This document shows positions 18,395 through 26,430 of a stretch of DNA of 64,000 bases, one piece after another (positions within the stretch are counted from its first letter, which is position 1; each line of letters opens with the position of its first letter). Below the pieces are notes generated by a model that saw only the letters and a list, made by a program, of their open reading frames with translations, ran no database searches and had not been told where the DNA came from. This stretch comes from Hyphomicrobium denitrificans 1NES1 (GTDB lineage Bacteria; Pseudomonadota; Alphaproteobacteria; Rhizobiales; Hyphomicrobiaceae), in assembly GCF_000230975.2 (NCBI RefSeq), contig NC_021172.1:1178001-1242000 (forward strand), given 5' to 3'. A program made the position numbers and the translations under genes.

Positions 18395-19480
18395 GGCGCC
18401 TGTCTGACCGCGATGGCGCAGGAAGTGGTCGACAAGCACGATCGCCATCATGGCTTCGCCGACCGGAACGGCGCGGATGCCGACGCAGGGATCGTGACGG
18501 CCTTTCGTTGTGATTTCCGTCTCATGACCATGAGTATCGATCGTCTTACGCGGTGCGAGGATCGACGATGTCGGCTTGACGGCGAAACGGCAGACGATGG
18601 GCTGTCCGGTCGAGATGCCGCCGAGGATGCCGCCGGCATTGTTCGACAGGAAAACGGGCTTGCCGTCGTTTCCGATACGAATTTCGTCGGCGTTCTGCTC
18701 ACCGGTTAGTTCTGCTGCGGCCATGCCTGCGCCGATCTCGACGCCTTTGACGGCATTGATCGACATCATAGCGCCGGCGAGATCCTGATCGAGCTTGCCA
18801 TAGAGGGGCGCGCCCCAGCCTGCCGGCACGCCTTCGGCGATCACTTCGACAACGGCGCCGATGGACGAGCCGTCTTTGCGGATCTTGTCGAGGTAATCGG
18901 CCCAGAGTTCCGCGGCCTTCTTGTCGGGCGAAAAGAACGGATTGCCTGCGATGTCGTCCCAGTTCCAATTGCCGCGGTCGATCTTGTGCGGTCCGATCTG
19001 CACGAGCGCGCCGCGAATTTTGACGTCACCAAGGACTTTGCGGGCGATGGCTCCTGCCGCGACGCGGGATGCTGTCTCGCGCGCCGAAGAACGGCCGCCG
19101 CCACGATAATCGCGGATGCCGTATTTCGCGTCGTATGTGAAATCGGCATGCCCCGGACGGTATTTGTCTTTGATATCGCCGTAGTCCTTCGAGCGCTGAT
19201 CGGTATTCTGGATTTCGAGTGCGATTGGCGTGCCGGTAGTGACCTGTTTGCCGGAAGCATTGTTGAAGACGCCTGACAGAATTTTGACCGCGTCGGCTTC
19301 CTGGCGCTGGGTCGTGAAACGCGATTGGCCCGGCCGTCTGCGGTCGAGATGGACCTGAATGTCGCTTTCGTCGAGCGGAATGCCGGGAGGGCAGCCATCG
19401 ACGATCGCGCCGATCGCGGGGCCGTGGCTTTCGCCCCACGTGGTTACGCGAAACAGATGGCCGAAGGTATTGTGAGACAT
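18392..19480 (-). CDS. aroC: Chorismate synthase
   Basis: 362 residues. It converts EPSP to chorismate with reduced FMN, the last common step of aromatic amino-acid synthesis. Start [24 protein letters not shown] is the invariant family N-terminus. [37 protein letters not shown], and late [17 protein letters not shown] with [13 protein letters not shown] complete the signatures. The frame is open 117 bases further upstream, but family alignment fixes the start at 19480. Full length, monocistronic, convergent with the rlmD-like gene. Confidence 0.97.
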   Translation of the reverse strand: MSHNTFGHLFRVTTWGESHGPAIGAIVDGCPPGIPLDESDIQVHLDRRRPGQSRFTTQRQEADAVKILSGVFNNASGKQVTTGTPIALEIQNTDQRSKDYGDIKDKYRPGHADFTYDAKYGIRDYRGGGRSSARETASRVAAGAIARKVLGDVKIRGALVQIGPHKIDRGNWNWDDIAGNPFFSPDKKAAELWADYLDKIRKDGSSIGAVVEVIAEGVPAGWGAPLYGKLDQDLAGAMMSINAVKGVEIGAGMAAAELTGEQNADEIRIGNDGKPVFLSNNAGGILGGISTGQPIVCRFAVKPTSSILAPRKTIDTHGHETEITTKGRHDPCVGIRAVPVGEAMMAIVLVDHFLRHRGQTGA

Positions 19481-19859
19481 TGCCTGATCATACGCCCGAA
19501 TGTGAGCCCGGCGCGCATCGCTTTCGATGGCTCTGCAACGATTGTGTTGCCGGGTTGCGTCACAGCTCTTCTTAGGAGCGACGAGGTGAGGCAGCAAGCC
19601 CGCATCGCCGGTAAAGCGCGTGACAAGTCTCCGCGACGCAGATTAACTCAGCCGCAGTGTGCGTTCGTCAATGGTTCCGCCACGCTTGTGAAACATGACG
19701 ATAACGTTCGTACCTTGTATCCGCATTTTACCTGCAACTCGGCCGAGCACGTGATTGCTGCCTGAACGCAGCCCGCGTCGTATCGATGAACCGCACGTTC
19801 CGGGACAAGCATGCGGAATTAAGTCCTTTTCGCAGGAAGAGGGCGGCACTCCAGTCGTG
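19481..19859. other. Intergenic region upstream of aroC
   Basis: About 380 bases without a convincing protein gene. It should contain the minus-strand aroC promoter and a plus-strand promoter for the candidate small RNA that follows. I do not see a clear -35/-10 pair for either. The reading frames crossing it have arginine-rich, shadow-like composition and no ribosome sites. Confidence 0.5.
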
Positions 19860-19971
19860 CGTTTAAAAGACCGTTCCTCCCGGATTTGAGCGTCCGCGGT
19901 CGAAGGGTCTTTCATCATGCGTCCGTCATTGGACGACGAAGAGCCGGAGAGCCGCTTCTCCGGCTCTTTTT
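19860..19971 (+). ncRNA. Candidate small RNA (suhB/MmgR-like) with intrinsic terminator
   Basis: A plus-strand segment with consecutive stems: AAAGACC (19866-19872) pairs with GGTCTTT (19906-19912), GTCC pairs with GGAC (19921-19934 region), then a terminator hairpin. The first stem's loop exposes TTCCTCCC, a stretch complementary to a Shine-Dalgarno sequence, as in alphaproteobacterial trans-acting sRNAs of the suhB (alpha-r8, MmgR) type. No protein gene on this strand could use the terminator. The sRNA family assignment comes from memory of the CCTCCC feature and is tentative; the 5' end is not determined. Confidence 0.5.
19940..19971 (+). terminator. Strong Rho-independent terminator
   Basis: AGAGCCGGAGA (19940-19950) and its perfect complement TCTCCGGCTCT (19957-19967) form an 11-bp stem with a 6-base loop, followed directly by TTTT. 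It ends the candidate small RNA. It lies only 16 bases from the 3' end of the convergent phosphatase gene. Confidence 0.9.
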
Positions 19972-19987
19972 GCATTCAGGCTTCAGC

Positions 19988-20602
19988 CTAGAGCCAGTCC
20001 ATCGCGCCATCGCGCAGGAGCAGGATTTTATCCTGAGGCGCGTCAAGGAACGGCACGAGGTCGGCATCGATTCCGAGGAGGGCACCGCGGGCAACGCGGC
20101 TGACACCGCCGTGCGTGACGGCGACCGTATCGCGTTCGAGTCGATCGAGCCACGCTGCGATGCGCTGTTGAAGATCGCAGTAGCTTTCGCCGCCGATCGG
20201 CTGCCAGCCGAAGGGATCGGAGGCTTTGCCCGCGACCCCTACGGGATCTTTCTCAGAAAGTTCGGAAGCGAGTTCGCCTTCCCAGTGGCCGTAGCTCAGC
20301 TCCCGGATGGCAGGGTCGGTACGATAGCCATCGACTTTCAGGCCGAGCGCCGCACGGATGAGCTGCATCGTCTCAATGGCACGTTCGAGCGGGCTTGAAA
20401 CAAAATCGGTCGCCGCGAGGCCGGGCATCCGCGTTTTCAGAACTTCGCCCTGGCGCCGGGCTTGTGCGCGGCCCGTGTCGTTCAAGGGAATGTCGCGCTG
20501 GCCCTGGTAGCGAGAATCCCTGTTCCAGTCGGTTTGACCGTGGCGGATGAGATAGAGCGTCAAACCGGGTTTTAAACGTGCTGTCGCGGCGCGCCCGCTC
20601 AA
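19988..20602 (-). CDS. Histidine phosphatase (phosphoglycerate mutase-like)
   Basis: 204 residues. The catalytic LYLIRHGQTDWNRDSRYQG motif holds the phospho-accepting His. SSPLERAIETMQLI, ELSYGHWEG and VTHGGVSRVARG (second catalytic His) follow in the order of the branch-1 histidine phosphatase family. Substrates range over phosphosugars, nucleotides and cobalamin precursors, so the precise reaction is unknown. Its ATG overlaps the fabI stop by four bases, so it is cotranscribed with and translationally coupled to fabI. Confidence 0.9.
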   Translation of the reverse strand: MSGRAATARLKPGLTLYLIRHGQTDWNRDSRYQGQRDIPLNDTGRAQARRQGEVLKTRMPGLAATDFVSSPLERAIETMQLIRAALGLKVDGYRTDPAIRELSYGHWEGELASELSEKDPVGVAGKASDPFGWQPIGGESYCDLQQRIAAWLDRLERDTVAVTHGGVSRVARGALLGIDADLVPFLDAPQDKILLLRDGAMDWL

Positions 20603-21450
20603 GTGTCCTCGCTCTTCACGACCGTGATGTCGGGAGCGTCCTCGTTCTTCATGCCTTGGATGTGATAACCGCTGTCGACATGGTGGACTTCGCCCGTCAC
20701 GCCGCGTGACATATCGGACAGGAGATAGAGTCCTGCGCCTCCCACGTCCTCGATAGAGACGTTGCGGCGAAGCGCCGAGTTATATTCGTTCCATCGCAGG
20801 ATGTAGCGGAAGTCGGCAATGCCGGCTGCGGCGAGCGTCTTGATCGGGCCGGCGGAAATTGCGTTGACGCGAATTCCAGTGCGTCCGAGGTCGGCCGCGA
20901 GATAGCGCACACTCGCTTCGAGAGCCGCCTTGGCGACACCCATGACATTATAGTGCGGCATCACCTTTTCGGCGCCGTAATAGGTGAGCGTCAGCAGCGA
21001 GCCGCCATCCGGCATCAGCTTCTCAGCGCGCTGGGCGAGCGCCGTGAAGGAGAAGCACGAGATCAACATGCTCTGGGTGAAGTTTTTCTCGGTCGTGTCG
21101 ACGTAGCGGCCATCGAGTTCGTTCTTGTCGGAGAAGGCGATGGCGTGCACCAGGAAGTCGAGGCGGCCCCATTCCTGCTTCAGCGTCTCGAAGACGGCAT
21201 CGATCGAGGGCGCGTCGGTGACGTCGCATGGCAGCACCAACTTCGTACCGAGGTCTGCCGCGAGAGGCTCAACCCGCTTTTTCAGCGCGTCGCCCTGATA
21301 CGTCAGTGCGATTTCGGCGCCTTGCGAGGCGCAAGCCTTGGCGATGCCCCAGGCAATCGACCGATTGTTGGCGACGCCCATAATCAAACCGCGTTTTCCG
21401 GCCATCAATTGGCCCGCGGCTGCGGACGTGTTCGCCTGTGACCCCGCCAT
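20599..21450 (-). CDS. fabI: Enoyl-ACP reductase (NADH)
   Basis: 283 residues. FabI reduces trans-2-enoyl-ACP in each cycle of type II fatty-acid synthesis. Motifs are GKRGLIMGVANNRSIAWGIAKA (cofactor loop), HAIAFSDKNELDG, and the catalytic Tyr-x6-Lys in HYNVMGVAKAALEAS. ISAGPIKTLAAAGI and HHVDSGYHIQGM complete the family pattern. ATG at 21450 has AAGGAA upstream; a further upstream open stretch is not conserved-looking. A short Ala/Ser-rich leader (AGSQANTSAAAGQLM) precedes the core, as in other Rhizobiales FabI. Target family of triclosan-type inhibitors. Confidence 0.96.
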   Translation of the reverse strand: MAGSQANTSAAAGQLMAGKRGLIMGVANNRSIAWGIAKACASQGAEIALTYQGDALKKRVEPLAADLGTKLVLPCDVTDAPSIDAVFETLKQEWGRLDFLVHAIAFSDKNELDGRYVDTTEKNFTQSMLISCFSFTALAQRAEKLMPDGGSLLTLTYYGAEKVMPHYNVMGVAKAALEASVRYLAADLGRTGIRVNAISAGPIKTLAAAGIADFRYILRWNEYNSALRRNVSIEDVGGAGLYLLSDMSRGVTGEVHHVDSGYHIQGMKNEDAPDITVVKSEDT

Positions 21451-21625
21451 GGGTTCAAATTCCTTGAATAATTTCTGATGGGTGTGGGCTGGCGCGCATC
21501 CTACACAAATGCGTTTGCCGGTCCAGATGCCGGGGAGGCTCACATGCGCGGCGATTGGCCCGGGTCTGGGAATGCCTGAAGCGCTCCCGCTACACGGGAT
21601 AAGTCATGGAAGTAGCAAATATTTT

Positions 21626-22366
21626 TCAATGGGCCGGAACCTGGACCTCCTTGCCGGAAAGCTTCGGACGGTCCGAACCGGCGATTCGACCATCGTCGAT
21701 CGTAATAATGCGGTCGGCATATTGCAGCGTCCGGTGATCGTGGGTGACGGCGAGGACGGCGCGCCGCGTGTCCTGTGCAACCTTTGCCAGCAGCTCCATG
21801 ACCGCCATGCCGTTCTTCGCGTCAAGCGCCGCCGTCGGCTCGTCGGCCAGGATGACGGACGGCGATCCGGCAAGCGCACGAGCAATCGAGACTCGCTGCT
21901 TCTCGCCGCCCGACATTTTCGACGGCATGGCGTTGATGCGATGACCGAGGCCGACGGCTTCGAGCGCTTCGGCGGCCTGATCGTAGGCATCGGGGCCGTT
22001 GAGGTCTCGGAGATCCAGCGCCAGCATCACGTTCTCGACCGCTGTCAGCGTCGGCACCAGGTTGTACGACTGGAACACGAAGCCGACGTGCTTGCGCCTC
22101 AGGTTGGCGAGTTCTTCCGTATTCATATTATGTGTTTTGAATCCTGACAGTGTCAGCTTGCCTTCCGTCGGCGACAGGATGCAGCCGAGGATCGACAGCA
22201 GCGTCGTCTTGCCGGAGCCCGACGGCCCCATCAGCAGGGTGAGTTCGCCGGTGTGGAGCTGCAGATCGATGCCCTTCAGAACCTTGACCTCGTTGGGGGC
22301 TGCGCCGAGCACCTTCACGATGCCCTCGGCTTCGAGGATGACCTTGCTGTTCATTGGCGTGGACAT
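21626..22366 (-). CDS. ABC exporter ATP-binding protein (DevA/MacB/LolD-like)
   Basis: 246 residues with every ABC motif: Walker A GPSGSGKTTLL, Q-loop FVFQSYNLVPTLTAVEN, signature MSGGEKQRVSIARA, Walker B VILADEPTAALD and switch His in AVTHDHR. It belongs to the MacB/LolD class, which drives periplasmic mechanotransmission. The ATG lies 15 bases past the permease stop with GGGAGATC upstream, so the two genes are one unit. With the permease and the fusion protein at 26431-27510 it makes a DevBCA-like tripartite exporter. Last gene of the cluster. Confidence 0.93.
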   Translation of the reverse strand: MSTPMNSKVILEAEGIVKVLGAAPNEVKVLKGIDLQLHTGELTLLMGPSGSGKTTLLSILGCILSPTEGKLTLSGFKTHNMNTEELANLRRKHVGFVFQSYNLVPTLTAVENVMLALDLRDLNGPDAYDQAAEALEAVGLGHRINAMPSKMSGGEKQRVSIARALAGSPSVILADEPTAALDAKNGMAVMELLAKVAQDTRRAVLAVTHDHRTLQYADRIITIDDGRIAGSDRPKLSGKEVQVPAH

Positions 22367-22381
22367 TGTTGATCTCCCGGC

Positions 22382-23596
22382 TTAGCGGCTGAATACGACG
22401 GCCGGGTCGATCCGGACGACTTTGATGATGGCGCTGATAGCTGCGAATATGCACATTCCGATGGTGACCGCGAACAGCCCCCCCGCAAGTCCAGGGGTCA
22501 TGATGACGGTCAGCTTGGTGTCCTGGGCCCCGCGGATCGCAAGTAATGCCAGGATCATACCGAGCACATAACCGATGAGGCCGGACAATACAGCCTGCAT
22601 CAGGATCACCTTTACGATGTAGCCTGCTCCGGCACCAAGTGCGCGTAGGGTCGCGAACTCGTTGATATGGTCCTTGGTGCTCGAATAGAGGGTCTGGGCG
22701 ACGATGACGATGCCGACGATAAGGCCGAGGAGCGCGCCCGCGATCAATGCCGCGCCGGCACCGGTCTGGAACAGCCAGTAGTTCTGGCTGCGCTTGCGGA
22801 ATTCATCCTGGGTCAGAACTTCGGTATCGGGAAGACGCTGCTCGATTTCGGCGCGCACCTTCTCGATGTCGGCACCGGACAACAACGTCACGCGCTGATA
22901 AGAGGCCTGGTCTTGCTCGGCACCCGAAAGGCGCCGCGCTTCCTCGATCGACGTGAAGACGAACGGCAGCGTCGTAAAGGATCGGATACGCTTCGTTATC
23001 GCGACAAGCTCGACGGAAGCGCCGTTGATTTCGGCGCGCTGGCCGAGGCCGTTGACGCCGAGATCCGGGAAGTAGCTCTGGTCGATTGCGACGGTATCTG
23101 GTGCTTCGAGCGCCGCGCGGCTGCCTTTGATGATGTTCCAGGGAAGCGCCTTCGGGCTGTCGCCTGCGGTGCCGATCAAAAGGATCGTGTTCCGGCCGCC
23201 TTGTGGTTTGCGCCAGCTTGCGAAGGAAACGACCATGTCTTCGGAATTCTCGACGCCCGGCGTCGAGAGGACCATATGGCGCTCGCGGCCAGAGAGGAAT
23301 GACGGGTCGTCGTAGCTTTTCGTGCCGAGCGGGATGACCCAAAGATCGGCCGGTGCGGCGTCGATGATCGCCGAAATCTTCTTTTGCGAGCCGAGATAGA
23401 TGCCCGACTGAACGGCGACGAGGACGACGGAAAAGACGATGCCGACGATCGTGACGAAGAAGCTCATCCGATCGTGGAAGAGATTGCGATAGGCGAGCTT
23501 CATCACCATCGGGATCGAACGCCGACGCGAGCGTGTGCGCTTCGAAACCGTAGGCCGTGCGCTCGCTCCGGCTGGCATGTTGACTGCAAGTTCCAT
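22382..23596 (-). CDS. ABC exporter permease, FtsX/MacB fold (DevC-like)
   Basis: 404 residues. After a basic N-terminus comes LAYRNLFHDRMSFFVTIVGIVFSVVLVAV, the first helix of FtsX/MacB permeases. A periplasmic domain of about 200 residues follows, then three C-terminal helices (AALIAGALLGLIVGIVIVAQ, the VKVILMQAVLSGLIGY region, and a last helix near the end) and the closing RIDPAVVFSR. This four-helix layout is typical of DevC, MacB and LolC/E. AGGAGGAGGACAG before ATG 23596 fixes the start. The substrate is unknown; family members move lipids, glycolipids, peptides or lipoproteins from the periplasmic face. Confidence 0.92.
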   Translation of the reverse strand: MELAVNMPAGASARPTVSKRTRSRRRSIPMVMKLAYRNLFHDRMSFFVTIVGIVFSVVLVAVQSGIYLGSQKKISAIIDAAPADLWVIPLGTKSYDDPSFLSGRERHMVLSTPGVENSEDMVVSFASWRKPQGGRNTILLIGTAGDSPKALPWNIIKGSRAALEAPDTVAIDQSYFPDLGVNGLGQRAEINGASVELVAITKRIRSFTTLPFVFTSIEEARRLSGAEQDQASYQRVTLLSGADIEKVRAEIEQRLPDTEVLTQDEFRKRSQNYWLFQTGAGAALIAGALLGLIVGIVIVAQTLYSSTKDHINEFATLRALGAGAGYIVKVILMQAVLSGLIGYVLGMILALLAIRGAQDTKLTVIMTPGLAGGLFAVTIGMCIFAAISAIIKVVRIDPAVVFSR

Positions 23597-23697
23597 GACC
23601 TGTCCTCCTCCTTGAGGGCGTTGGCCGGCTTCAATGACGGTAGCTGTTTGATCGAATGTGGCCGGGAGCGGATGCGGTTGCCGCTTCCGGGTCGTGC

Positions 23698-24312
23698 TCA
23701 TTCGTTGCAGGGAACGTCGACCAGGCCGGCGATCGCTGCGGAGTAGCGGCGGCAGATTTGCTTTGCCTCGGACGTCGCTTTCTTGACGTCGATCTTTTCG
23801 TCAGTTGGCGTCTTATCTGCGGTCGCGACCTTGTCCGGTTTGATCGTATCGGTCTTGGCCGTGTCCGTTGTCGTCGTAGCTGGCGTGGTTGTGGCTGGCG
23901 TTGTCGTCGTTGCGGTCGCCGTCGGAGCTGGGCTTTCTGCCGTTGTCGATCCGGTTGTGACGTCGCTCGTTTTTGCGATGTCGGTCGTTGTGGCGGGATC
24001 GCTGGCGAGCTTGTCTTCGAGCTTTGCAGTCTTAACGGCAGAAGTCGAAACCGGCTTCACGCTTGCAACATCGATCTTGCGCGGGCGCTTGATCTTGCGG
24101 ACCGGAGTGGCTTCGGCATGGTAGGTGCGGCGCGCGCGACGTTCTTTGGCGCAATTGCGGTCGTATCCACCGGCATAGCTTTGGTTCGAATGGGCGATGA
24201 ACGAGCCGAGTGGGAAGCCGAAGCCGACGCGGATGCCGCCGGCGTTTGCAGCGCTGGTCAACGTCGTGCCGGCCAGCAGTGCGGCGGCGAGTGCGAGAGT
24301 GGTCTTCGTCAT
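23698..24312 (-). CDS. Exported Thr/Ala/Pro-rich protein, unknown
   Basis: 204 residues. Signal peptide MTKTTLALAAALLAGTTLTSAANA, a short glycine-rich segment, then a basic stretch (RRARRTYH...RKIKRPRK). A long Thr-rich low-complexity region (TATATTTTPATTTPATTTTDTA) follows, and a small C-terminal end with two Cys (QICRRY...DVPCNE). The low-complexity part looks like a flexible linker across periplasm or peptidoglycan, between a membrane-proximal and a C-terminal segment. GGAGGCTCCA precedes the ATG. No family recognised. It sits between the hydrolase and the exporter permease and carries its own upstream palindrome. Confidence 0.75.
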   Translation of the reverse strand: MTKTTLALAAALLAGTTLTSAANAGGIRVGFGFPLGSFIAHSNQSYAGGYDRNCAKERRARRTYHAEATPVRKIKRPRKIDVASVKPVSTSAVKTAKLEDKLASDPATTTDIAKTSDVTTGSTTAESPAPTATATTTTPATTTPATTTTDTAKTDTIKPDKVATADKTPTDEKIDVKKATSEAKQICRRYSAAIAGLVDVPCNE

Positions 24313-24408
24313 TGGAGCCTCCTAAGGGCTTGAAGCCTGTTCTTGTTGATCTCGATGCCGGTCCTCACCGGCGATGGCTGCAGATTGCCCTTTTCAAGCC
24401 GTCGGCGC

Positions 24409-24424
24409 TGTTCCTGTCGGAACA
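24409..24424. promoter_or_regulatory. Palindromic operator candidate TGTTCC-N4-GGAACA (site 1)
   Basis: TGTTCC-TGTC-GGAACA, both half-sites perfect. Its near edge is 97 bases upstream of the start codon of the Thr-rich exported protein gene (minus strand). The flank on the gene side, GGAACAGCGCCG, is identical to that of the site at 26161. No CGTT element follows at EcfG spacing. Confidence 0.7.
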
Positions 24425-24476
24425 TGAGCTCAGGCGTTTCGAAGTTTTAATTTTGTTATTTATATCAATGACTTGT

Positions 24477-25331
24477 TTAAGCTGCCGAGATTTTACCGAG
24501 GGCCGTGCGCTGCCCAGGTGCTTCCACCCGAACACCGATGAGGTTGGCGACGAAGCGGTCGATGGCGTCGACGACGAGGTGGCGCTGCCGGTCGACGGTG
24601 ACGACATGGTAGCAATCATCCAGAACCTCGAGATTGACAGGACCTCCAAGGCTGTCGCGGAGATAGGTTGCGTTGCTCATCGCGGCGTAGTCGTCTTCGA
24701 GTGGATGCACGATCAGGGTCGGCTGGCGGACAAAGGCGACGAGCTTCCGGACCGCATTCACCATCTGCCTGTGTTCGAACACGGCACCGCCGGGAGTCGC
24801 AGGATTGCCGGCCTCAGCGCTGCTGCGAGAGGCTCGCGCCCTCCGGATAAAATCCCGAATCCGCTCGTCCTTGATGCCGTGCGGATCGTGGTGTGGAAAG
24901 CTGAAAAGGTTCGCGAACCACTTGAAGCGGACGAGCCGGAATAGCCGCGCGTACCAGGGGATCATCCAGCCGTTGAGCCAGAGGGTCGGCGCAAGCAGTG
25001 CCGTTGCGTCGACTTTCGTCGGTTTCTTTGCGGCAAGCAGGATCGCGAGGACAGCACCCGCCGACAGCCCGCCTGCGATGACGACATCGCAGTCCTTCTT
25101 GAGATCATCGAGGGCCAGCTCGGCACTGCGATACCAGTCGGTCCAGGAGGAGGCTTTCAGCTCGTCCTCGCTGCCGCAGTGCCCGGCAAGAGTTGGGCAG
25201 TGGACGGTGTATCCCTGTTTGGCGAGGCCGCTCGCCACGAAGCGCATTTCGACCGGCGTTCCGCACAGCCGATGCAGCAGCAGGATGCCGACTTTTCCGC
25301 CTTTGATTTTGAAGCCTGCGTCTGTCGCCAT
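24477..25331 (-). CDS. Alpha/beta hydrolase (carboxylesterase/lipase-like)
   Basis: 284 residues, no signal peptide. The nucleophile elbow is GGLSAG. The Asp region is PTLIVHPLEDDYAAM and the catalytic His is in DDCYHVVTVD, giving a full triad of the monoacylglycerol-lipase/carboxylesterase type. The N-terminal HRLCGTPVEMRFVASGLAKQGYTVHCP segment is the usual oxyanion region. GAGAGGCG lies before ATG 25331. It is likely cytosolic and cleaves or transfers an acyl ester. Its place amid the exporter genes suggests it processes the exported molecule or its precursor, which is inference. Confidence 0.9.
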   Translation of the reverse strand: MATDAGFKIKGGKVGILLLHRLCGTPVEMRFVASGLAKQGYTVHCPTLAGHCGSEDELKASSWTDWYRSAELALDDLKKDCDVVIAGGLSAGAVLAILLAAKKPTKVDATALLAPTLWLNGWMIPWYARLFRLVRFKWFANLFSFPHHDPHGIKDERIRDFIRRARASRSSAEAGNPATPGGAVFEHRQMVNAVRKLVAFVRQPTLIVHPLEDDYAAMSNATYLRDSLGGPVNLEVLDDCYHVVTVDRQRHLVVDAIDRFVANLIGVRVEAPGQRTALGKISAA

Positions 25332-25419
25332 CAGTCGCCTCTCGGGTGCAATGTTTGTTCGATGATGCAAGGGTTAATCGCTCTGTCCGCTCACGGCAGT
25401 TCCGCTCGTGACACGGGTG

Positions 25420-25842
25420 TCATGCGGCTGTCTGTAATGGAGCCGCTGTCACGACTGGCTGACGTGATGGTTCGGTCGCAGCATCGATCGCGAGCAATAA
25501 TCGCTGGGCGTTGAATCCGAAGCGCGCATTGAGGCGTTGCTCTGAGGCTGCGGCGATTGCGGCCGCGATCACCTTGAAGCCGCGCTCGAGCAGCATGTCC
25601 TTGAGGCGGCGCGCCGCGAAAACGTCGATGAGCGCGCGAAACCGGAGGGCGACGGCAAGGCGTTCATCGACGTTGGTTTCAATGTCAGACCAAAGACTGC
25701 CCTCGAGCACGCGAAGCTCGCGTTCGCTCAGACCTTTGAGCAAGGCAAGCCCTTGGCCGTTTGCGATCAGCATCTGCATCGGACGATTAAGGGCAGACGT
25801 TGCGACTTGCGGGACGTCGGTCGGATCGAGTTTGGCTACCAT
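25420..25842 (-). CDS. Hypothetical soluble helical protein
   Basis: 140 residues, no signal peptide or membrane helix. Predicted mostly helical (LLKGLSERELRVLEGSLWSDIETNVDERLAVALRFRALIDVFAARRLKDMLLERGF) with an Ala-rich C-terminus. No family is recognised. The start lies 21 bases after the stop of the cold-shock-like gene, so these two are probably cotranscribed. Part of the exporter block. Confidence 0.65.
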   Translation of the reverse strand: MVAKLDPTDVPQVATSALNRPMQMLIANGQGLALLKGLSERELRVLEGSLWSDIETNVDERLAVALRFRALIDVFAARRLKDMLLERGFKVIAAAIAAASEQRLNARFGFNAQRLLLAIDAATEPSRQPVVTAAPLQTAA

Positions 25843-25863
25843 GGTGTGTCTGCCTGCGTTCGA

Positions 25864-26082
25864 TCAGAGAGCGACGCCGCCGAACGCCATCCATGGCGAT
25901 CCGGCGAGCACGATGATTTCGCGGACTTTCAAATCTCCCAGCTCGAAATGCACTTCCTGGCCTTCGAGGTCGTCGCGGCGATTGAGGATTTCCGTTCGCT
26001 TGAAACGGTAGGCACGCCCATCTTCGGCGGCGATGATTCCGACGCCTAGATCGCTGCGGAATTTCTTGATTTCTCCGTACAT
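25864..26082 (-). CDS. Small cold-shock-domain-like protein
   Basis: 72 residues. The pattern GEIKKFRSDLGVGIIAAEDGRAYRFKR...LEGQEVHFEL follows the beta-strand order of cold-shock domains (compare GxVKWFNxxKGxGFI...GxxVxFEV). The RNA-binding aromatic residues of strands 2 and 3 are mostly missing, so nucleic-acid binding is doubtful. AAGGAGAGATACG precedes the ATG, a strong ribosome site. First gene of a sub-operon that begins 79 bases after a palindromic operator candidate. Confidence 0.65.
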   Translation of the reverse strand: MYGEIKKFRSDLGVGIIAAEDGRAYRFKRTEILNRRDDLEGQEVHFELGDLKVREIIVLAGSPWMAFGGVAL

Positions 26083-26430
26083 CGTATCTCTCCTTGTGCG
26101 AGCGTTCGAGGACGCGTCTTCGTCCGTTGCTCATTCATGCGGAGAGTTTGACGACGGCGCTGTTCCTGCCGGGACAGGACTCGTATGCATACGGATCAAT
26201 TTGTAATTTTGGTTGCACAAAAGCAGCGCGATGCGCTGCGTTTGAAAACGCGACGGGGAGGGGCGGGAATGGGGCCGCATGCCCACGTCCGCGCTCCTCC
26301 CCGTACCCAGGACCGGCGGCAGCTCCGCTAAGGAGGACGCGCGCCGCCGCTGGCCTGTTCGGTTTCCGTCAGAGGTATTCTGCAAGCATGGTCTTGCCTC
26401 TCACCCCTGACGGTATTTCATGTTCCGTCA
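26083..26430. other. Intergenic region between fusion-protein gene and cold-shock-like gene
   Basis: 348 bases without a supported gene. It contains the second palindromic operator candidate (26161-26176), which together with the long gap indicates that the cold-shock-like gene has its own promoter. A G-rich stretch around 26250-26275 and a C-rich one near 26300 could pair, but no clear terminator is seen. Confidence 0.5.
26161..26176. promoter_or_regulatory. Palindromic operator candidate (site 2)
   Basis: TGTTCC-TGCC-GGGACA, one mismatch in the second half-site. Extended by a C/G pair on each side. It lies 79 bases before the start codon of the cold-shock-like gene. The gene-side flank GGAACAGCGCCG matches site 1. 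Confidence 0.6.

Noticed and set aside
19643..19975. 110-residue minus-strand frame over the candidate small RNA
   Set aside because: It overlaps the terminator and structured stems, has no ribosome site, and an unnatural Arg/Ser composition.
23656..24333. Plus-strand frame opposite the Thr-rich exported protein
   Set aside because: Composition (Cys/Arg/Gly-rich) mirrors the Thr/Ala-rich repeat on the other strand; only the minus-strand gene has a signal peptide and ribosome site.
24409..24424. EcfG (GGAAC ... CGTT) general-stress promoters at the GGAAC half-sites
   Set aside because: I checked both orientations of the palindromes for a CGTT-like -10 at 16-19 bases; none is present. The two-fold symmetry is better explained by a dimeric regulator.
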